From contig NZ_JBIGHW010000003.1 of NCBI RefSeq assembly GCF_043555875.1, positions 310,001 to 374,000 of the forward strand: a stretch of DNA of 64,000 nt, read 5' to 3'. Origin of the DNA: Pelomonas margarita. GTDB lineage: Bacteria; Pseudomonadota; Gammaproteobacteria; Burkholderiales; Burkholderiaceae_C. This document shows positions 52,874 through 63,190 of the stretch, one piece after another. Position 1 is the first letter of the stretch; the number at the start of each line of letters is the position of its first letter. A program made the position numbers and the translations under genes. The notes beneath the pieces were generated by a model. The model saw only the letters and a program-made list of their open reading frames with translations, did not search any database and was not told the DNA's origin.

Positions 52874-53661
52874 TTCAGTGTGGCCAGGCGTTCCTTGCCC
52901 GCCTGCGCGGCCTCGGTGCCCGGGTAGGCCTTGATGAGGTCCTCCAGGCTGCGTCGCGCCGCCTTGACCTCCTTCAGCTCGATCTGGCAATTCGCCAGCG
53001 CGAGCAGTGCCTCGGCCGCCCGAGGGTGGTCGGGGTTGCCGGCGATGAAGGCGCGGAAGGTCGCGATCGCGTCTTTGTAGTCGCGCTTGCCGTACTGCGC
53101 ATTGCCGAGCCAGAAGCGCACGGAATCCGTGTAGCCGCTGGCTGTGTAGCGCTTCAGGAAGGCATTCAGCGCCGACACGGCCTCGACGAAGTCGCCACGA
53201 CGTACGAGACCGATGGCGGCGTCGTACTGGCCACGTTCCTCGGGGCTGACCTGGAACTCACGGCCGTCGAGGTTGACCTTCTGCGGCTCCAGCGGCTTCA
53301 GGCGTGCATCAACGGACTGGGACTGGTCGGTCAGCTTGCGCTGGGTGTCGGCCAGGTCGCGGGCCAACCGCTCGTTGGCGCCACGCAGCGTGGCCACCTC
53401 GGCGCGCAGTGCGTCGAGCTGGCTGTTCAGGTCCAACATGCTGCGGCGCAGCGGCTGCAGCTGCTCCTGCACCAACGCACTCAGCTGCTCGGCACGCTGC
53501 TTGGCGGCGTCCTCGTTGGCCTGGATCTTGGTGCGCAATTCGAGGATGGCCTTGCGGGCTTCGTCATCCTCGAACAAGCCGGCCTGGGCCGGCTGCATGA
53601 AGGCCGCGCCCGCGGCCAGAGCGAGAAGCGTCGGGCGCAACAGGCGCGAAAAACGCATCAC
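52870..53661 (-). CDS. cpoB: Cell division coordinator CpoB (YbgF)
   Basis: 263 aa. Signal peptide (LLRPTLLALAAGAAFMQPAQA), coiled-coil about 35-125, then TPR-like repeats (YDAAIGLVRRGDFVEAVSAL, AQYGKRDYKDAIATFRAFI). Periplasmic; links Tol-Pal with peptidoglycan synthesis at division. Overlaps pal by 4 nt. Confidence 0.95.
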   Translation of the reverse strand: MMRFSRLLRPTLLALAAGAAFMQPAQAGLFEDDEARKAILELRTKIQANEDAAKQRAEQLSALVQEQLQPLRRSMLDLNSQLDALRAEVATLRGANERLARDLADTQRKLTDQSQSVDARLKPLEPQKVNLDGREFQVSPEERGQYDAAIGLVRRGDFVEAVSALNAFLKRYTASGYTDSVRFWLGNAQYGKRDYKDAIATFRAFIAGNPDHPRAAEALLALANCQIELKEVKAARRSLEDLIKAYPGTEAAQAGKERLATLK

Positions 53662-54194
53662 TTGTCCTTGAGCTCGACGCGACGGTTCTTGCCCCAGGCT
53701 TCTTCACCGCTGCCTTGCACGGCCGGGCGCTCCTTGCCGAAGCTGACAGCCTCGACCTGGGTGCCACCCACGCCCAGCAGCGTCAGCGACTTGGCCACGG
53801 CTTCGGCACGGCGCTGGCCCAGAGCCAGGTTGTACTCACGGCCACCGCGCTCGTCGGTGTGGCCTTCCAGCGTCAGCGCCAGCTTCTTGTTGTTGTTCAG
53901 GCGCTTGGCGTGCAGGTCGACCAGCGGGCGGTACTCTTCCTTGACGACGTCGCTGTCGAAGTCGAAGTAGACGACGCGCTTGCCCTGGACTTGCTGCGTC
54001 AGCTGCTCGTCCAGCGTCAGGGTCTTGACTTGGGACTGGGGCACCGGGGCGACATTGCCTTGCGGGGCAGGCGTGGGGGCAGGCGTCGGAGCGACGTCCT
54101 TGACCGGCGCCGGCTCATCCAGCTTGACGGTGGACTGGCAGCCGGCCAGGGCAGCAGCGGCAATCAGGGTGAGCGCGTAACGGGTCAGCTTCAT
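53658..54194 (-). CDS. pal: Peptidoglycan-associated lipoprotein
   Basis: 178 aa from ATG 54194. Lipobox LAGC (AAALAGCQST), Pro-rich linker, OmpA-like domain (about 70-175) with YFDFDSDVV and EGHTDERGGREYN. Outer-membrane lipoprotein binding peptidoglycan and TolB. Confidence 0.97.
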   Translation of the reverse strand: MKLTRYALTLIAAAALAGCQSTVKLDEPAPVKDVAPTPAPTPAPQGNVAPVPQSQVKTLTLDEQLTQQVQGKRVVYFDFDSDVVKEEYRPLVDLHAKRLNNNKKLALTLEGHTDERGGREYNLALGQRRAEAVAKSLTLLGVGGTQVEAVSFGKERPAVQGSGEEAWGKNRRVELKDK

Positions 54195-54290
54195 TAGAGT
54201 GGTCTCCACAACAGACAGGGGCAGGGTGAAACAGCAAAGCCGACAACGTTGCCGGCGCAATATTGTCCAACAAAGGTGCGGGTGATCCGA

Positions 54291-55568
54291 CTACTGGGCC
54301 GCAAAAGAGCCCCAACTGGGCTCGCGCACCTCGGACAGCGAGACCAGCAACGGGGTTTTGATCTTGCCGTCCAGCGTCGTCGTCATCAGCACTTCCTTGC
54401 CGCCGGCGCGGCTCGCGTAGACGATGAGCTTGCTGTTGGGGGCGAAGGACGGGCTTTCGTCGTCATTCGCATCGCTGATCTGCTGCGACTGGCCGGTGGC
54501 CAGGTCCATCACGCTGAGGCGGAAGGCGCCGCCGGCGCGCGTGATGTAGGCCATGGTGCGGCCATCGGGGCTGATGGCCGGGCTGATGTTGTAGTTGCCG
54601 TTAAAGGTGACGCGCTCGGCGGCGCCACCGCCGGCCGGCATGCGGTAGATCTGCGGGCCGCCGCCGCGGTCGCTGACGAAGTAGATCTTGCTGCCATCGG
54701 GCGCGAAGCAGGCCTCGGTGTCGATCGCACTGCTCTGGGCGATGCGGCGCAGGCCTGAGCCGTCACGGTTGATGACGAACAGCTGCGTGCCGCCCTCCCG
54801 CGACAGGCTCAGCACCAGCTGGCTGCCGTCCGGCGACCAGGCCGGCGCGCTGTTCGTGCCCTTGAAGTCGGCCAGCACACGGCGGGTGCCGGTCTGCACG
54901 TCCTGGATGCGCACCGTGGCCTTGCCGCTCTCGAACGACACGTAGGCCAGTTCGCGGCCATTGGGCGCCCAGGTGGGCGAGATGATGGCCTCGGGGCTGC
55001 TCAGCGCGGCCTTGGCGCCCTCCCCGTCGGCGTCGGCGATGACCAGGCTGTACCGGCGCCCTGCCTTGGTGACATAGGCCATGCGCGTGGCGAACACGCC
55101 CTTCTCGCCCGTGAGCTTCTCGTACACGACATCGGCGATGCGGTGCGCCGCGAGGCGGGCATCGTCGGGCAGCACCGCCTGGGCCTGACCGATGATCTCG
55201 GCGCCCTTGACCACATCCCAGAGCTTGAAGCGGATGTCCAGCCGGCCATCGGCGAGGCGGGTGACGGAGCCGGCGACCAGCGCATCGGCCTGGCGGGCTT
55301 TCCAGTCGGCATAGGCAGGCACGGTGGTCTCGCTCAACGCCCCGGGCGCGTCGACGCTGCGGAACAGGCCGCTGCGCTCCAGATCGGCCCGGATGATGGC
55401 CGCGATGGGCTGCGGCGAGCGTGACTCGTCGCGGAAGTCCGCGATGGCCACCGGGATGCGCGTGCCACCGACGCCGGCGATGTCGATACGCACTTGGGCG
55501 AGCACCGGGCTGGCGGCCAGCGCGGCAAGGGCCGCGAGACCGCGGCGACGGGAAACTGATGCGAGCAT
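54291..55568 (-). CDS. tolB: Tol-Pal system beta-propeller protein TolB
   Basis: 425 aa from ATG 55568, which gives a Tat-like signal sequence (SRRRGLAALAALAASPVLA). The N-terminal domain (about 25-160) precedes six propeller blades with repeated SPxWxPxG motifs (ISPTWAPNGRELAYV, APAWSPDGSQLVL, ISPAISPDGRTMAY, SPSFAPNSKLIVY). Periplasmic partner of Pal. The gene upstream is rng, so tolQRA is elsewhere. Confidence 0.97.
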   Translation of the reverse strand: MLASVSRRRGLAALAALAASPVLAQVRIDIAGVGGTRIPVAIADFRDESRSPQPIAAIIRADLERSGLFRSVDAPGALSETTVPAYADWKARQADALVAGSVTRLADGRLDIRFKLWDVVKGAEIIGQAQAVLPDDARLAAHRIADVVYEKLTGEKGVFATRMAYVTKAGRRYSLVIADADGEGAKAALSSPEAIISPTWAPNGRELAYVSFESGKATVRIQDVQTGTRRVLADFKGTNSAPAWSPDGSQLVLSLSREGGTQLFVINRDGSGLRRIAQSSAIDTEACFAPDGSKIYFVSDRGGGPQIYRMPAGGGAAERVTFNGNYNISPAISPDGRTMAYITRAGGAFRLSVMDLATGQSQQISDANDDESPSFAPNSKLIVYASRAGGKEVLMTTTLDGKIKTPLLVSLSEVREPSWGSFAAQ

Positions 55569-55636
55569 GGCGCGGGATTCTGCCGCAGACGCCGACAGCC
55601 TCGCCGTCAGACAAGGCCGCAACCGCAGCCCGCCGC

Positions 55637-57121
<1,485 letters not shown>

Positions 57122-57169
57122 CTCTCATCCTTGAATGCTGACGGTTGCGCGCGGACATGCGCGCAGGCG

Positions 57170-57775
57170 TCAGAACTCGAAACCGAATTTCTCCAACAGG
57201 GAAGCAGTCTCAAAGAGGGGCAACCCCATGATGCCCGAGTAGCTGCCGGCAATGTTCACGATCCAGGCTGCCGCCTGGCTCTGGATGGCATAGGCACCAG
57301 CCTTGCCGAAGGGTTCGCGGCTGGCGACGTAGCGGGCGATCTGCGCGGCGGTCAGCGGCGCGAACTCGACGCGCGACACGTTCAGCATCGCCGCACGCTG
57401 CATGCCATCGGCCACGGCAACCGCCGTGATGACGCGGTGCCCCCGGCCCGACAGCAGCGCCAGCATGCGACGCGCGTCGGCCTCGTCCTCGGGCTTGCCG
57501 AGGATGAGGCCGTCGACGGCCACCGTCGTGTCGGCGCACAGGATGGGCGCCGGCGGCAGTCCCCGCGCGACGCGACGCGCCAGTGCGGCGTCCAGCTTGG
57601 CACCGGTCACGCGGACGCAGTAGGCCTCGGGCTGCTCGCCGGGCTGCACAGCTTCCAGCGCCTCGGCATCCTCGTCGGCTCCGGGCAGCAGCAGCTCATG
57701 CTGCACGCCCAGCTGATCCAGCAGCTGGCGGCGGCGCGGGCTTTGCGAGGCAAGGTAGAGCAGCGGTGCGGTCAT
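57170..57775 (-). CDS. maf: Maf-family nucleotide pyrophosphatase
   Basis: 201 aa. LASQSPRRRQLLDQLGV, ADTTVAVDG and GKPEDEADARRML are Maf motifs; KAGAYAIQSQAAAWI later. Hydrolyses dTTP/UTP or modified nucleotides. Start overlaps the rlmH stop by 4 nt. Confidence 0.95.
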   Translation of the reverse strand: MTAPLLYLASQSPRRRQLLDQLGVQHELLLPGADEDAEALEAVQPGEQPEAYCVRVTGAKLDAALARRVARGLPPAPILCADTTVAVDGLILGKPEDEADARRMLALLSGRGHRVITAVAVADGMQRAAMLNVSRVEFAPLTAAQIARYVASREPFGKAGAYAIQSQAAAWIVNIAGSYSGIMGLPLFETASLLEKFGFEF

Positions 57776-58239
57776 TCGCGGTGGTAGGGATGGCCGGTCG
57801 TCACGGTCCAGGCACGGTACAGGCCCTCGGCGAGCAGCACGCGGGCGAACGCATGCGGCAGCGTCAGGTCGGACAAGCGCAGCGTCTCGTCAGCCGTGGC
57901 CTTCAAGTCAGGGTGCAGCCCGTCCGGGCCGCCGATGATGAGGGCAGCGTCACGGCCCTCGCCCATCCACAGCTTCAAACGCTCAGCGAGTTGGACGGAG
58001 GTGCGGCGCTCGCCGCGCTCATCCAGGATGATGCGGCGCACACCTTTGGGCAACGCGGCCTCGATGCGCGCCGCTTCGGCCGCCATCAGCTGGTCGGCCG
58101 TCTTGCTGCCGCGCGTCTCGGCCTTGACGGCCTTGAGCTCCAGCCGCAGCTCGGGCGGGAAGCGCTTGGCAAAGTCCTCATAGGCGCTGTCTGCCCAGGC
58201 CGGCTGACGCTGGCCCACGGCGACAAGAAAGAGCCGCAT
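57772..58239 (-). CDS. rlmH: 23S rRNA (pseudouridine1915-N3)-methyltransferase
   Basis: 155 aa. SPOUT knot with LIIGGPDGLHP and LSDLTLPHAFARVLLAEGLYRA, YHRE end. Methylates pseudouridine 1915 on assembled ribosomes. ATG overlaps the rsfS stop (TGATG), a conserved pairing. Confidence 0.97.
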   Translation of the reverse strand: MRLFLVAVGQRQPAWADSAYEDFAKRFPPELRLELKAVKAETRGSKTADQLMAAEAARIEAALPKGVRRIILDERGERRTSVQLAERLKLWMGEGRDAALIIGGPDGLHPDLKATADETLRLSDLTLPHAFARVLLAEGLYRAWTVTTGHPYHRE

Positions 58240-58967
58240 CAGCCCTTCTTGGCAGGCGCCTTCTTGGCGGCCACCTTCTTGGCCGGCGCGGCCTTGGCGG
58301 TGGTCTTGACTGCCGCCTTGGCCGCAGTCTTGGCCGGCGCGGCCTTCTTCACGCCCACCGTCGTCTTCACGGCAGCCTTCTTGGCGACAGGCTTCTTGGC
58401 CGCAGGCTTGGCAGCGCCGACCTTGATGGTCTTGGCGGCCGGCGTCTTGGCGTCGACGACGCGGGCCGGCGTCTTCTTCGCGGGCGCCTTCTTGGCAACG
58501 GTCTTGGCGGCCGGCGCGGCCTTCTTGGCCGGGGCTGCCGCCTTCTTGGCGGGCGCCTTCTTGGCAGCGGTCTTGGCAGCCGGCGCGGCCTCCTCGGAGG
58601 CCTTCACGAGCTTGGTCTCGCCGCTGGCGACCTTGAGCTTGACCGGCTTGCCGCCCCAGATTTCCTCCAGGCGGTAGTAGTCGCGGATGGCAGGCTGCAT
58701 CACGTGCACGACGGCGGCGCCGCAGTCCACGATGATCCACTCACCGTTGTCTTCGCCCTCGGTGCGCATGACCTGCATGCCGCCACCCTTGACCGATTCA
58801 CGCACGCTGGATGCGAGCGCCTTGGTCTGGCGGTTGCTGGTGCCGGAGGCAATGATGACGCGCTCGAACAGCGGTGAGAGGTGTTCGGTGTTGAACACGA
58901 CGATGTTCTGAGCCTTGACGTCTTCGAGACCATCGACGATGGCCCGTTGCAGCTTGCGAATGTCCAT
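58239..58967 (-). CDS. rsfS: Ribosomal silencing factor RsfS with long lysine-rich tail
   Basis: 242 aa, about twice the usual length. Residues 1-112 are a full RsfS domain (LQRAIVDGLEDVKAQNIVVF, GEDNGEWIIVDCGAAVVHVM, YRLEEIW). From about 125 to 242 comes a histone-H1-like tail of repeated AAKKAPAKK-type units. RsfS binds uL14 and blocks subunit joining in starvation. The tail may add rRNA or DNA affinity; coding repeats could also vary in number. nadD lies immediately before it. Confidence 0.93.
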   Translation of the reverse strand: MDIRKLQRAIVDGLEDVKAQNIVVFNTEHLSPLFERVIIASGTSNRQTKALASSVRESVKGGGMQVMRTEGEDNGEWIIVDCGAAVVHVMQPAIRDYYRLEEIWGGKPVKLKVASGETKLVKASEEAAPAAKTAAKKAPAKKAAAPAKKAAPAAKTVAKKAPAKKTPARVVDAKTPAAKTIKVGAAKPAAKKPVAKKAAVKTTVGVKKAAPAKTAAKAAVKTTAKAAPAKKVAAKKAPAKKG

Positions 58968-59555
58968 TCAGGGCTTCTTCCCGTAGAGACGGTGCGAGTC
59001 AATATAGCTCGCCACGTCGGCGCCCACCAAGGGGCTGATGTCGTCGCCACGCACGATCGCGTCGCGCACGGCGGTAGATGAAAGGGGGATGTCCGGCAGG
59101 TTCAGCACCTGCAGGCGGTGCGGCGGCATGCCGGGCGGCGTCACGACGGCCTCGCCCGCACGCGGCACGACGACCAGCGTGGCGAGCTGCGTCACCGCCT
59201 CGGCACGGTACCAGGAAGGCAGGCGAGCGTACTGATCCTGGCCAATGAGAAACATCAGCTCGGCCTGCGGCGTCTCGCGTTGGAACTCGCCCAGCGTGTC
59301 GGCCGTGAAGCTGGGGCCGCGGCGGTGCAGCTCGCGGTCGTCGACGGCGAAGCGTGGCTCGCCCGCCGTCAGCAGCCGCAACATTTGCACGCGGTGCGCG
59401 CCGGCGGCCATGACCTGGTCGGGCTTCTGCCACTGACGGCCGGCAGGCAGCCACAGCAGCCGCTCTGGCGCCAGCGCCTCCAGCGCGAAACGGGCAAAGG
59501 CCAGGTGGCCCAGGTGAGGCGGGTCGAAACTGCCGCCGAACAGCGCGAGCCTCAT
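58968..59555 (-). CDS. nadD: Nicotinate-nucleotide adenylyltransferase
   Basis: 195 aa from ATG 59555. GGSFDPPHLGHLAFA and LPLSSTAVRDAI-like (PLSSTAVRDAIV) motifs of the HxGH nucleotidyltransferases. Makes deamido-NAD. Overlaps hemF by 4 nt. Confidence 0.96.
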   Translation of the reverse strand: MRLALFGGSFDPPHLGHLAFARFALEALAPERLLWLPAGRQWQKPDQVMAAGAHRVQMLRLLTAGEPRFAVDDRELHRRGPSFTADTLGEFQRETPQAELMFLIGQDQYARLPSWYRAEAVTQLATLVVVPRAGEAVVTPPGMPPHRLQVLNLPDIPLSSTAVRDAIVRGDDISPLVGADVASYIDSHRLYGKKP

Positions 59556-60487
59556 AGCCACAGCGCCGTGGGCGTCTCGTCCGCCCAGTCGCGGGGGCGC
59601 AGGAAGTCCGTGTACAGCCGCGCCTCCGGGCTGCCCGGCTCGGGCGCCCAGTCGTAGCGCCAGGTCACCTGCGGCGGCATGGACATCAGGATGGATTCGG
59701 TGCGCCCGCCTGACTGCAGGCCAAACAGCGTCCCGCGGTCCCACACGAGGTTGAACTCGACGTAGCGGCCGCGCCGGTAGGCCTGGAAGTCGCGCTCACG
59801 CTCGCCATAGGCATAGCCCTGGCGGCGCTCGACGATGGGCACGTAGGCCGCCAGGAAGGCATCGCCCACCGAGCGGATCAGGGCGAAGCCTTGATCGAAA
59901 CCGCCTTCGGCGAAGTCGTCAAAGAAGATGCCGCCCACGCCACGCGGTTCGTTGCGGTGCTTCAGGAAGAAGTACTCGTCGCACCAGGTCTTGAACTTCG
60001 GGTGCAGTGCCTCGCCGTGGCTGCCAAGCGCGTCACGGCAGACGCGGTGGAAGTGCTGCGCATCGCGCTCGTAGCCGTAGTAGGGCGTCAGGTCCATGCC
60101 ACCGCCGAACCAGGTGACGGCTGGCCCGTTCGCCGGCAGCGCCGCGAACATGCGCACATTCATGTGCACCGTCGGCACGAAGGGGTTGTGCGGGTGCAGC
60201 ACCAACGACACGCCCATGGCCTCGAACGGCGCGCCGGCCAGCTCGGGCCGGTGCTGGGTGGCCGAGGGCGGCAAGACCCGGCCCTTCACGTGCGAGAAGT
60301 TGACACCGCCGCGCTCGAACACCGCGCCGCCCTCGATGAGGCGCGACAGACCGTCACCCTCCAGCCGGCCGCCGGGCTCGCGGGTCCAGCCGTCGCTCAG
60401 GAAGGCGTTGCCGTCAACGCCCTCGAGCGCCTCGACGATGCGTTGCTGCAGGCCCAGCAGGTAGTCGCGAACGGCTTGTGAATTCAT
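59552..60487 (-). CDS. hemF: Oxygen-dependent coproporphyrinogen III oxidase
   Basis: 311 aa from ATG 60487. FSHVKG, PFEAMGVSLVLHPHNPFVPT, GGMDLTPYYGYERD, FFLKHRNEPRGVGGIFFDD and YVEFNLVWDRGTLFGLQSGG are diagnostic. Converts coproporphyrinogen III to protoporphyrinogen IX. Overlaps the acyltransferase gene by 4 nt. Confidence 0.98.
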   Translation of the reverse strand: MNSQAVRDYLLGLQQRIVEALEGVDGNAFLSDGWTREPGGRLEGDGLSRLIEGGAVFERGGVNFSHVKGRVLPPSATQHRPELAGAPFEAMGVSLVLHPHNPFVPTVHMNVRMFAALPANGPAVTWFGGGMDLTPYYGYERDAQHFHRVCRDALGSHGEALHPKFKTWCDEYFFLKHRNEPRGVGGIFFDDFAEGGFDQGFALIRSVGDAFLAAYVPIVERRQGYAYGERERDFQAYRRGRYVEFNLVWDRGTLFGLQSGGRTESILMSMPPQVTWRYDWAPEPGSPEARLYTDFLRPRDWADETPTALWL

Positions 60488-61104
60488 GTTCTGGGGCGGA
60501 TGGGGCTGGCCAGCGCGGGGCGCTTGCCCACGCGTGGGCCGAGGTAGTCGGCAAAAGCGGCGAAGTCGGCATCGACCTCGCCCGTCAGGGTCACGAAGCG
60601 GGTCAGGCACACAGCCCGCTGCTGGAAATCGAAATAGCACAGGCCCACCGGCACGCCGGCCTGCACGGCCACCTGGTAGGCGCCGGTGCGCCAGCCGGTG
60701 GCCAGCGAGCGCGTGCCTTCCGGCGCAGCCGCCAGCCAGAAGCGCTCACCGCGCCGAGCCGCCTCGCGCATCTGGCGCACGGTGTCGCCGACCAGCCCAT
60801 GCGGGCTGTTGCGGTCCACCGCCACGCCGCCGATCCAGCGCGCCCAGTGGCCCAGCAGCGGCACCTTGAACAGGCTGTCCTTGCCCCAGAAGCGCAGTTG
60901 CAGGCCCAGCGCCCACTTGGCGAGCACGCCGATGACGAAATCCCAGTTGGACGTGTGCGGATAAACCAAGATGACGCCCTGCTCGGCTGGCAGGCCGGGC
61001 ACGTCTACCGTCCAGCCGGACAGCCCCAGCACCGCATGGGCCAGCCGGCTGTGACGGCCCGTCGGCAGCCACGGCCCGGCGAGAACGGCGGGATATCGCG
61101 TCAA
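60484..61104 (-). CDS. PlsC-type acyltransferase
   Basis: 206 aa from TTG 61104 (overlaps purD stop by 4 nt). The PlsC motif I HTSNWD, KDSLFKVPLLGHWARWIGGV and PEGTRS are clear. 1-acylglycerol-3-phosphate acyltransferase-like; hydrophobic N-terminal segment suggests membrane association. The longer frame starting at 61401 is inside purD and is rejected. Confidence 0.88.
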   Translation of the reverse strand: MTRYPAVLAGPWLPTGRHSRLAHAVLGLSGWTVDVPGLPAEQGVILVYPHTSNWDFVIGVLAKWALGLQLRFWGKDSLFKVPLLGHWARWIGGVAVDRNSPHGLVGDTVRQMREAARRGERFWLAAAPEGTRSLATGWRTGAYQVAVQAGVPVGLCYFDFQQRAVCLTRFVTLTGEVDADFAAFADYLGPRVGKRPALASPIRPRT

Positions 61105-62387
61105 CGCTTGATGGCGCGGTGGCCGATGTCGGACCGGTATTGCCGGCCCGCGAACTGGATACCGGCCGCCACCTCGTAGGCTGCCTGCGCCGCCGTGCGG
61201 GCCGATTCGCCCAGCGCCGTCACGCACAGCACGCGGCCACCGCTGGTGACCAGCTTGCCGTCCTGCTCCGCCGTGCCAGCGTGGAAGACCATGGCCTCCG
61301 CCTGATCGGCTGGCAGGCCGGTGATGGCATCGCCCTTGCGTGGGTCCAGCGGATAGCCCTGGGCCGCGAGCACCACGCCCAGCGCCACGCGGCGGTCCCA
61401 CTGCAGCTCGACCTCGTCCAGCGTTCCATCGGTGGCGTGCATCAGCAGCTCGAACAGGTCGCTCTTGAGCCGCATCATGATGGGCTGCGTCTCCGGGTCG
61501 CCCATGCGGGTGTTGAACTCGACCGTGCGCGGCTGACCGTGCTCGTCGATCATCAGGCCGGCGTAAAGGAAGCCGGTGAACGGATGCCCGTCCTTGGCCA
61601 TGCCGGCGATGGTCGGCTGGATGATCTCGTGCATGACCTTGGCATGCACATTGGGCGTGACGACCGGCGCGGGCGAGTACGCGCCCATGCCGCCGGTGTT
61701 GGGGCCTTCATCGCCGTCCAGCAGGCGCTTGTGATCCTGGCTGGTGGCCAGAGATACGACATGCCTGCCGTCGCAAACGACGATGAAGCTGGCCTCCTCA
61801 CCGGCGAGGAAGTCCTCGATGACGACGCGCGCGCCACCCGCGTTGTGCGTGACGCCCAGCTTGTTGTCCTCCAGGATCCACGAGATCGCCTCGTGGGCCT
61901 CGGCCAGCGTCGTCGCGACGACGACGCCCTTGCCCGCCGCCAGGCCGTCGGCCTTGATGACGATGGGCGCGCCGCGGCCGTCCACGTAGGCATGGGCCGC
62001 AACCGGGTCGGAGAAGGTCTCGTAGGCCGCCGTCGGGATGCCATGGCGCTTCATGAAATCCTTGGCGAAGGCCTTGGAGCTCTCCAGCTGCGCGGCCGCC
62101 TGTGTGGGGCCGAAGATGCGCAGACCGCGCGCCCGGAATTCATCCACGACACCCGCCGCCAGCGCGGCCTCGGGGCCGACGACGGTCAGCGCGATCTTCT
62201 GCTCCACGGCGAAGTCGGCCAGCGCCTTGACGTCGGTGGGCGCAATGGCCACGTTGTGCAGACGCGCGTCGCGGGCCGTGCCGCCGTTGCCCGGCGCCAC
62301 GAACACCTGGCTGACGCGCTCGCCCTGCAGCAGCTTCCAGCCCAGGGCGTGCTCACGGCCGCCGTTGCCGATAACAAGAACTTTCAT
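61101..62387 (-). CDS. purD: Phosphoribosylamine-glycine ligase
   Basis: 428 aa. GNGGREHALGWKL start, ATP-grasp region IKADGLAAGKGVVVA and VIEDFLAGEEASFIV, DHKRLLDGDEGPNTGGMGAY. Second step of purine synthesis. Separated from yebC by 3 nt. Confidence 0.98.
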   Translation of the reverse strand: MKVLVIGNGGREHALGWKLLQGERVSQVFVAPGNGGTARDARLHNVAIAPTDVKALADFAVEQKIALTVVGPEAALAAGVVDEFRARGLRIFGPTQAAAQLESSKAFAKDFMKRHGIPTAAYETFSDPVAAHAYVDGRGAPIVIKADGLAAGKGVVVATTLAEAHEAISWILEDNKLGVTHNAGGARVVIEDFLAGEEASFIVVCDGRHVVSLATSQDHKRLLDGDEGPNTGGMGAYSPAPVVTPNVHAKVMHEIIQPTIAGMAKDGHPFTGFLYAGLMIDEHGQPRTVEFNTRMGDPETQPIMMRLKSDLFELLMHATDGTLDEVELQWDRRVALGVVLAAQGYPLDPRKGDAITGLPADQAEAMVFHAGTAEQDGKLVTSGGRVLCVTALGESARTAAQAAYEVAAGIQFAGRQYRSDIGHRAIKR

Positions 62388-62390
62388 CGT

Positions 62391-63113
62391 TCAGCCCAGT
62401 TCGGCGTTGTGATAAACCGCCTGCGTGTCGTCGAGATCCTCGATGACGTCCAGCAGTTTTTGCATGCGCTCGGCGTCCTCGCCGGTCAGCGCAATCGTGT
62501 TCTCGGGGCGCATCGTCACTTCCGACAGCTCCGGCACCAGGCCAGCTGCTTCCAGCGCGGCCTTGACGACTTCGTAGTCGGCAGGCGAGGTCAGCACTTC
62601 GATGGCACCGTCGTCCCCGGTGATCACGTCCTCGGCGCCGGCATCCAGCGCCACCTCCATGACCCGGTCTTCCGACGTGCCCGGCGCGAACAGCAACTGG
62701 CCGACGTGCTTGAACTGGAAGGCCACGGAGCCATCCGTGCCCATGTTGCCGCCGTACTTGCTGAAGGCGTGGCGCACCTCGGCCACGGTGCGGACGCGGT
62801 TGTCCGTCATCGTGTCGATCATGATGGCGGCACCGGCGATGCCGTAGCCCTCGTAGCGGATTTCCTCGTACGTCAGGCCATCGATGTTGCCGCTGGCCTT
62901 GTCGATGTTGTACTTGATGCGGTCGGCCGGCATGTTGGCGGCCTTGGCCTTGTCGACGGCCAGCCGCAGGCGCGGGTTGTCCTTGATGTCGGGGCCGCCC
63001 TGGCGCGCCGCCACCGTGATCTCACGGATGATGCGCGTCCAGATCTTGCCGCGCTTCTCGTCCTGGCGGCCTTTGCGGTGTTGGATGTTGGCCCATTTGG
63101 AATGACCAGCCAT
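62391..63113 (-). CDS. yebC: YebC/PmpR-family transcriptional regulator
   Basis: 240 aa. MAGHSKWANIQHRKGRQD start and GYGIAGAAIMIDTMTDNR, ASGNIDGLTYEEI are family signatures. DNA- or ribosome-associated; relatives aid translation of proline-rich stretches. First gene of the long minus-strand run, divergent from the HerA-like gene. Confidence 0.96.
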   Translation of the reverse strand: MAGHSKWANIQHRKGRQDEKRGKIWTRIIREITVAARQGGPDIKDNPRLRLAVDKAKAANMPADRIKYNIDKASGNIDGLTYEEIRYEGYGIAGAAIMIDTMTDNRVRTVAEVRHAFSKYGGNMGTDGSVAFQFKHVGQLLFAPGTSEDRVMEVALDAGAEDVITGDDGAIEVLTSPADYEVVKAALEAAGLVPELSEVTMRPENTIALTGEDAERMQKLLDVIEDLDDTQAVYHNAELG

Positions 63114-63190
63114 AAGTTCGGCTCCCGGCCGTCTGACAGTGCAGCGGCCTGATTTATCGTTGGCAGAAGAGTGATTTTAGAGGAGCGCCC

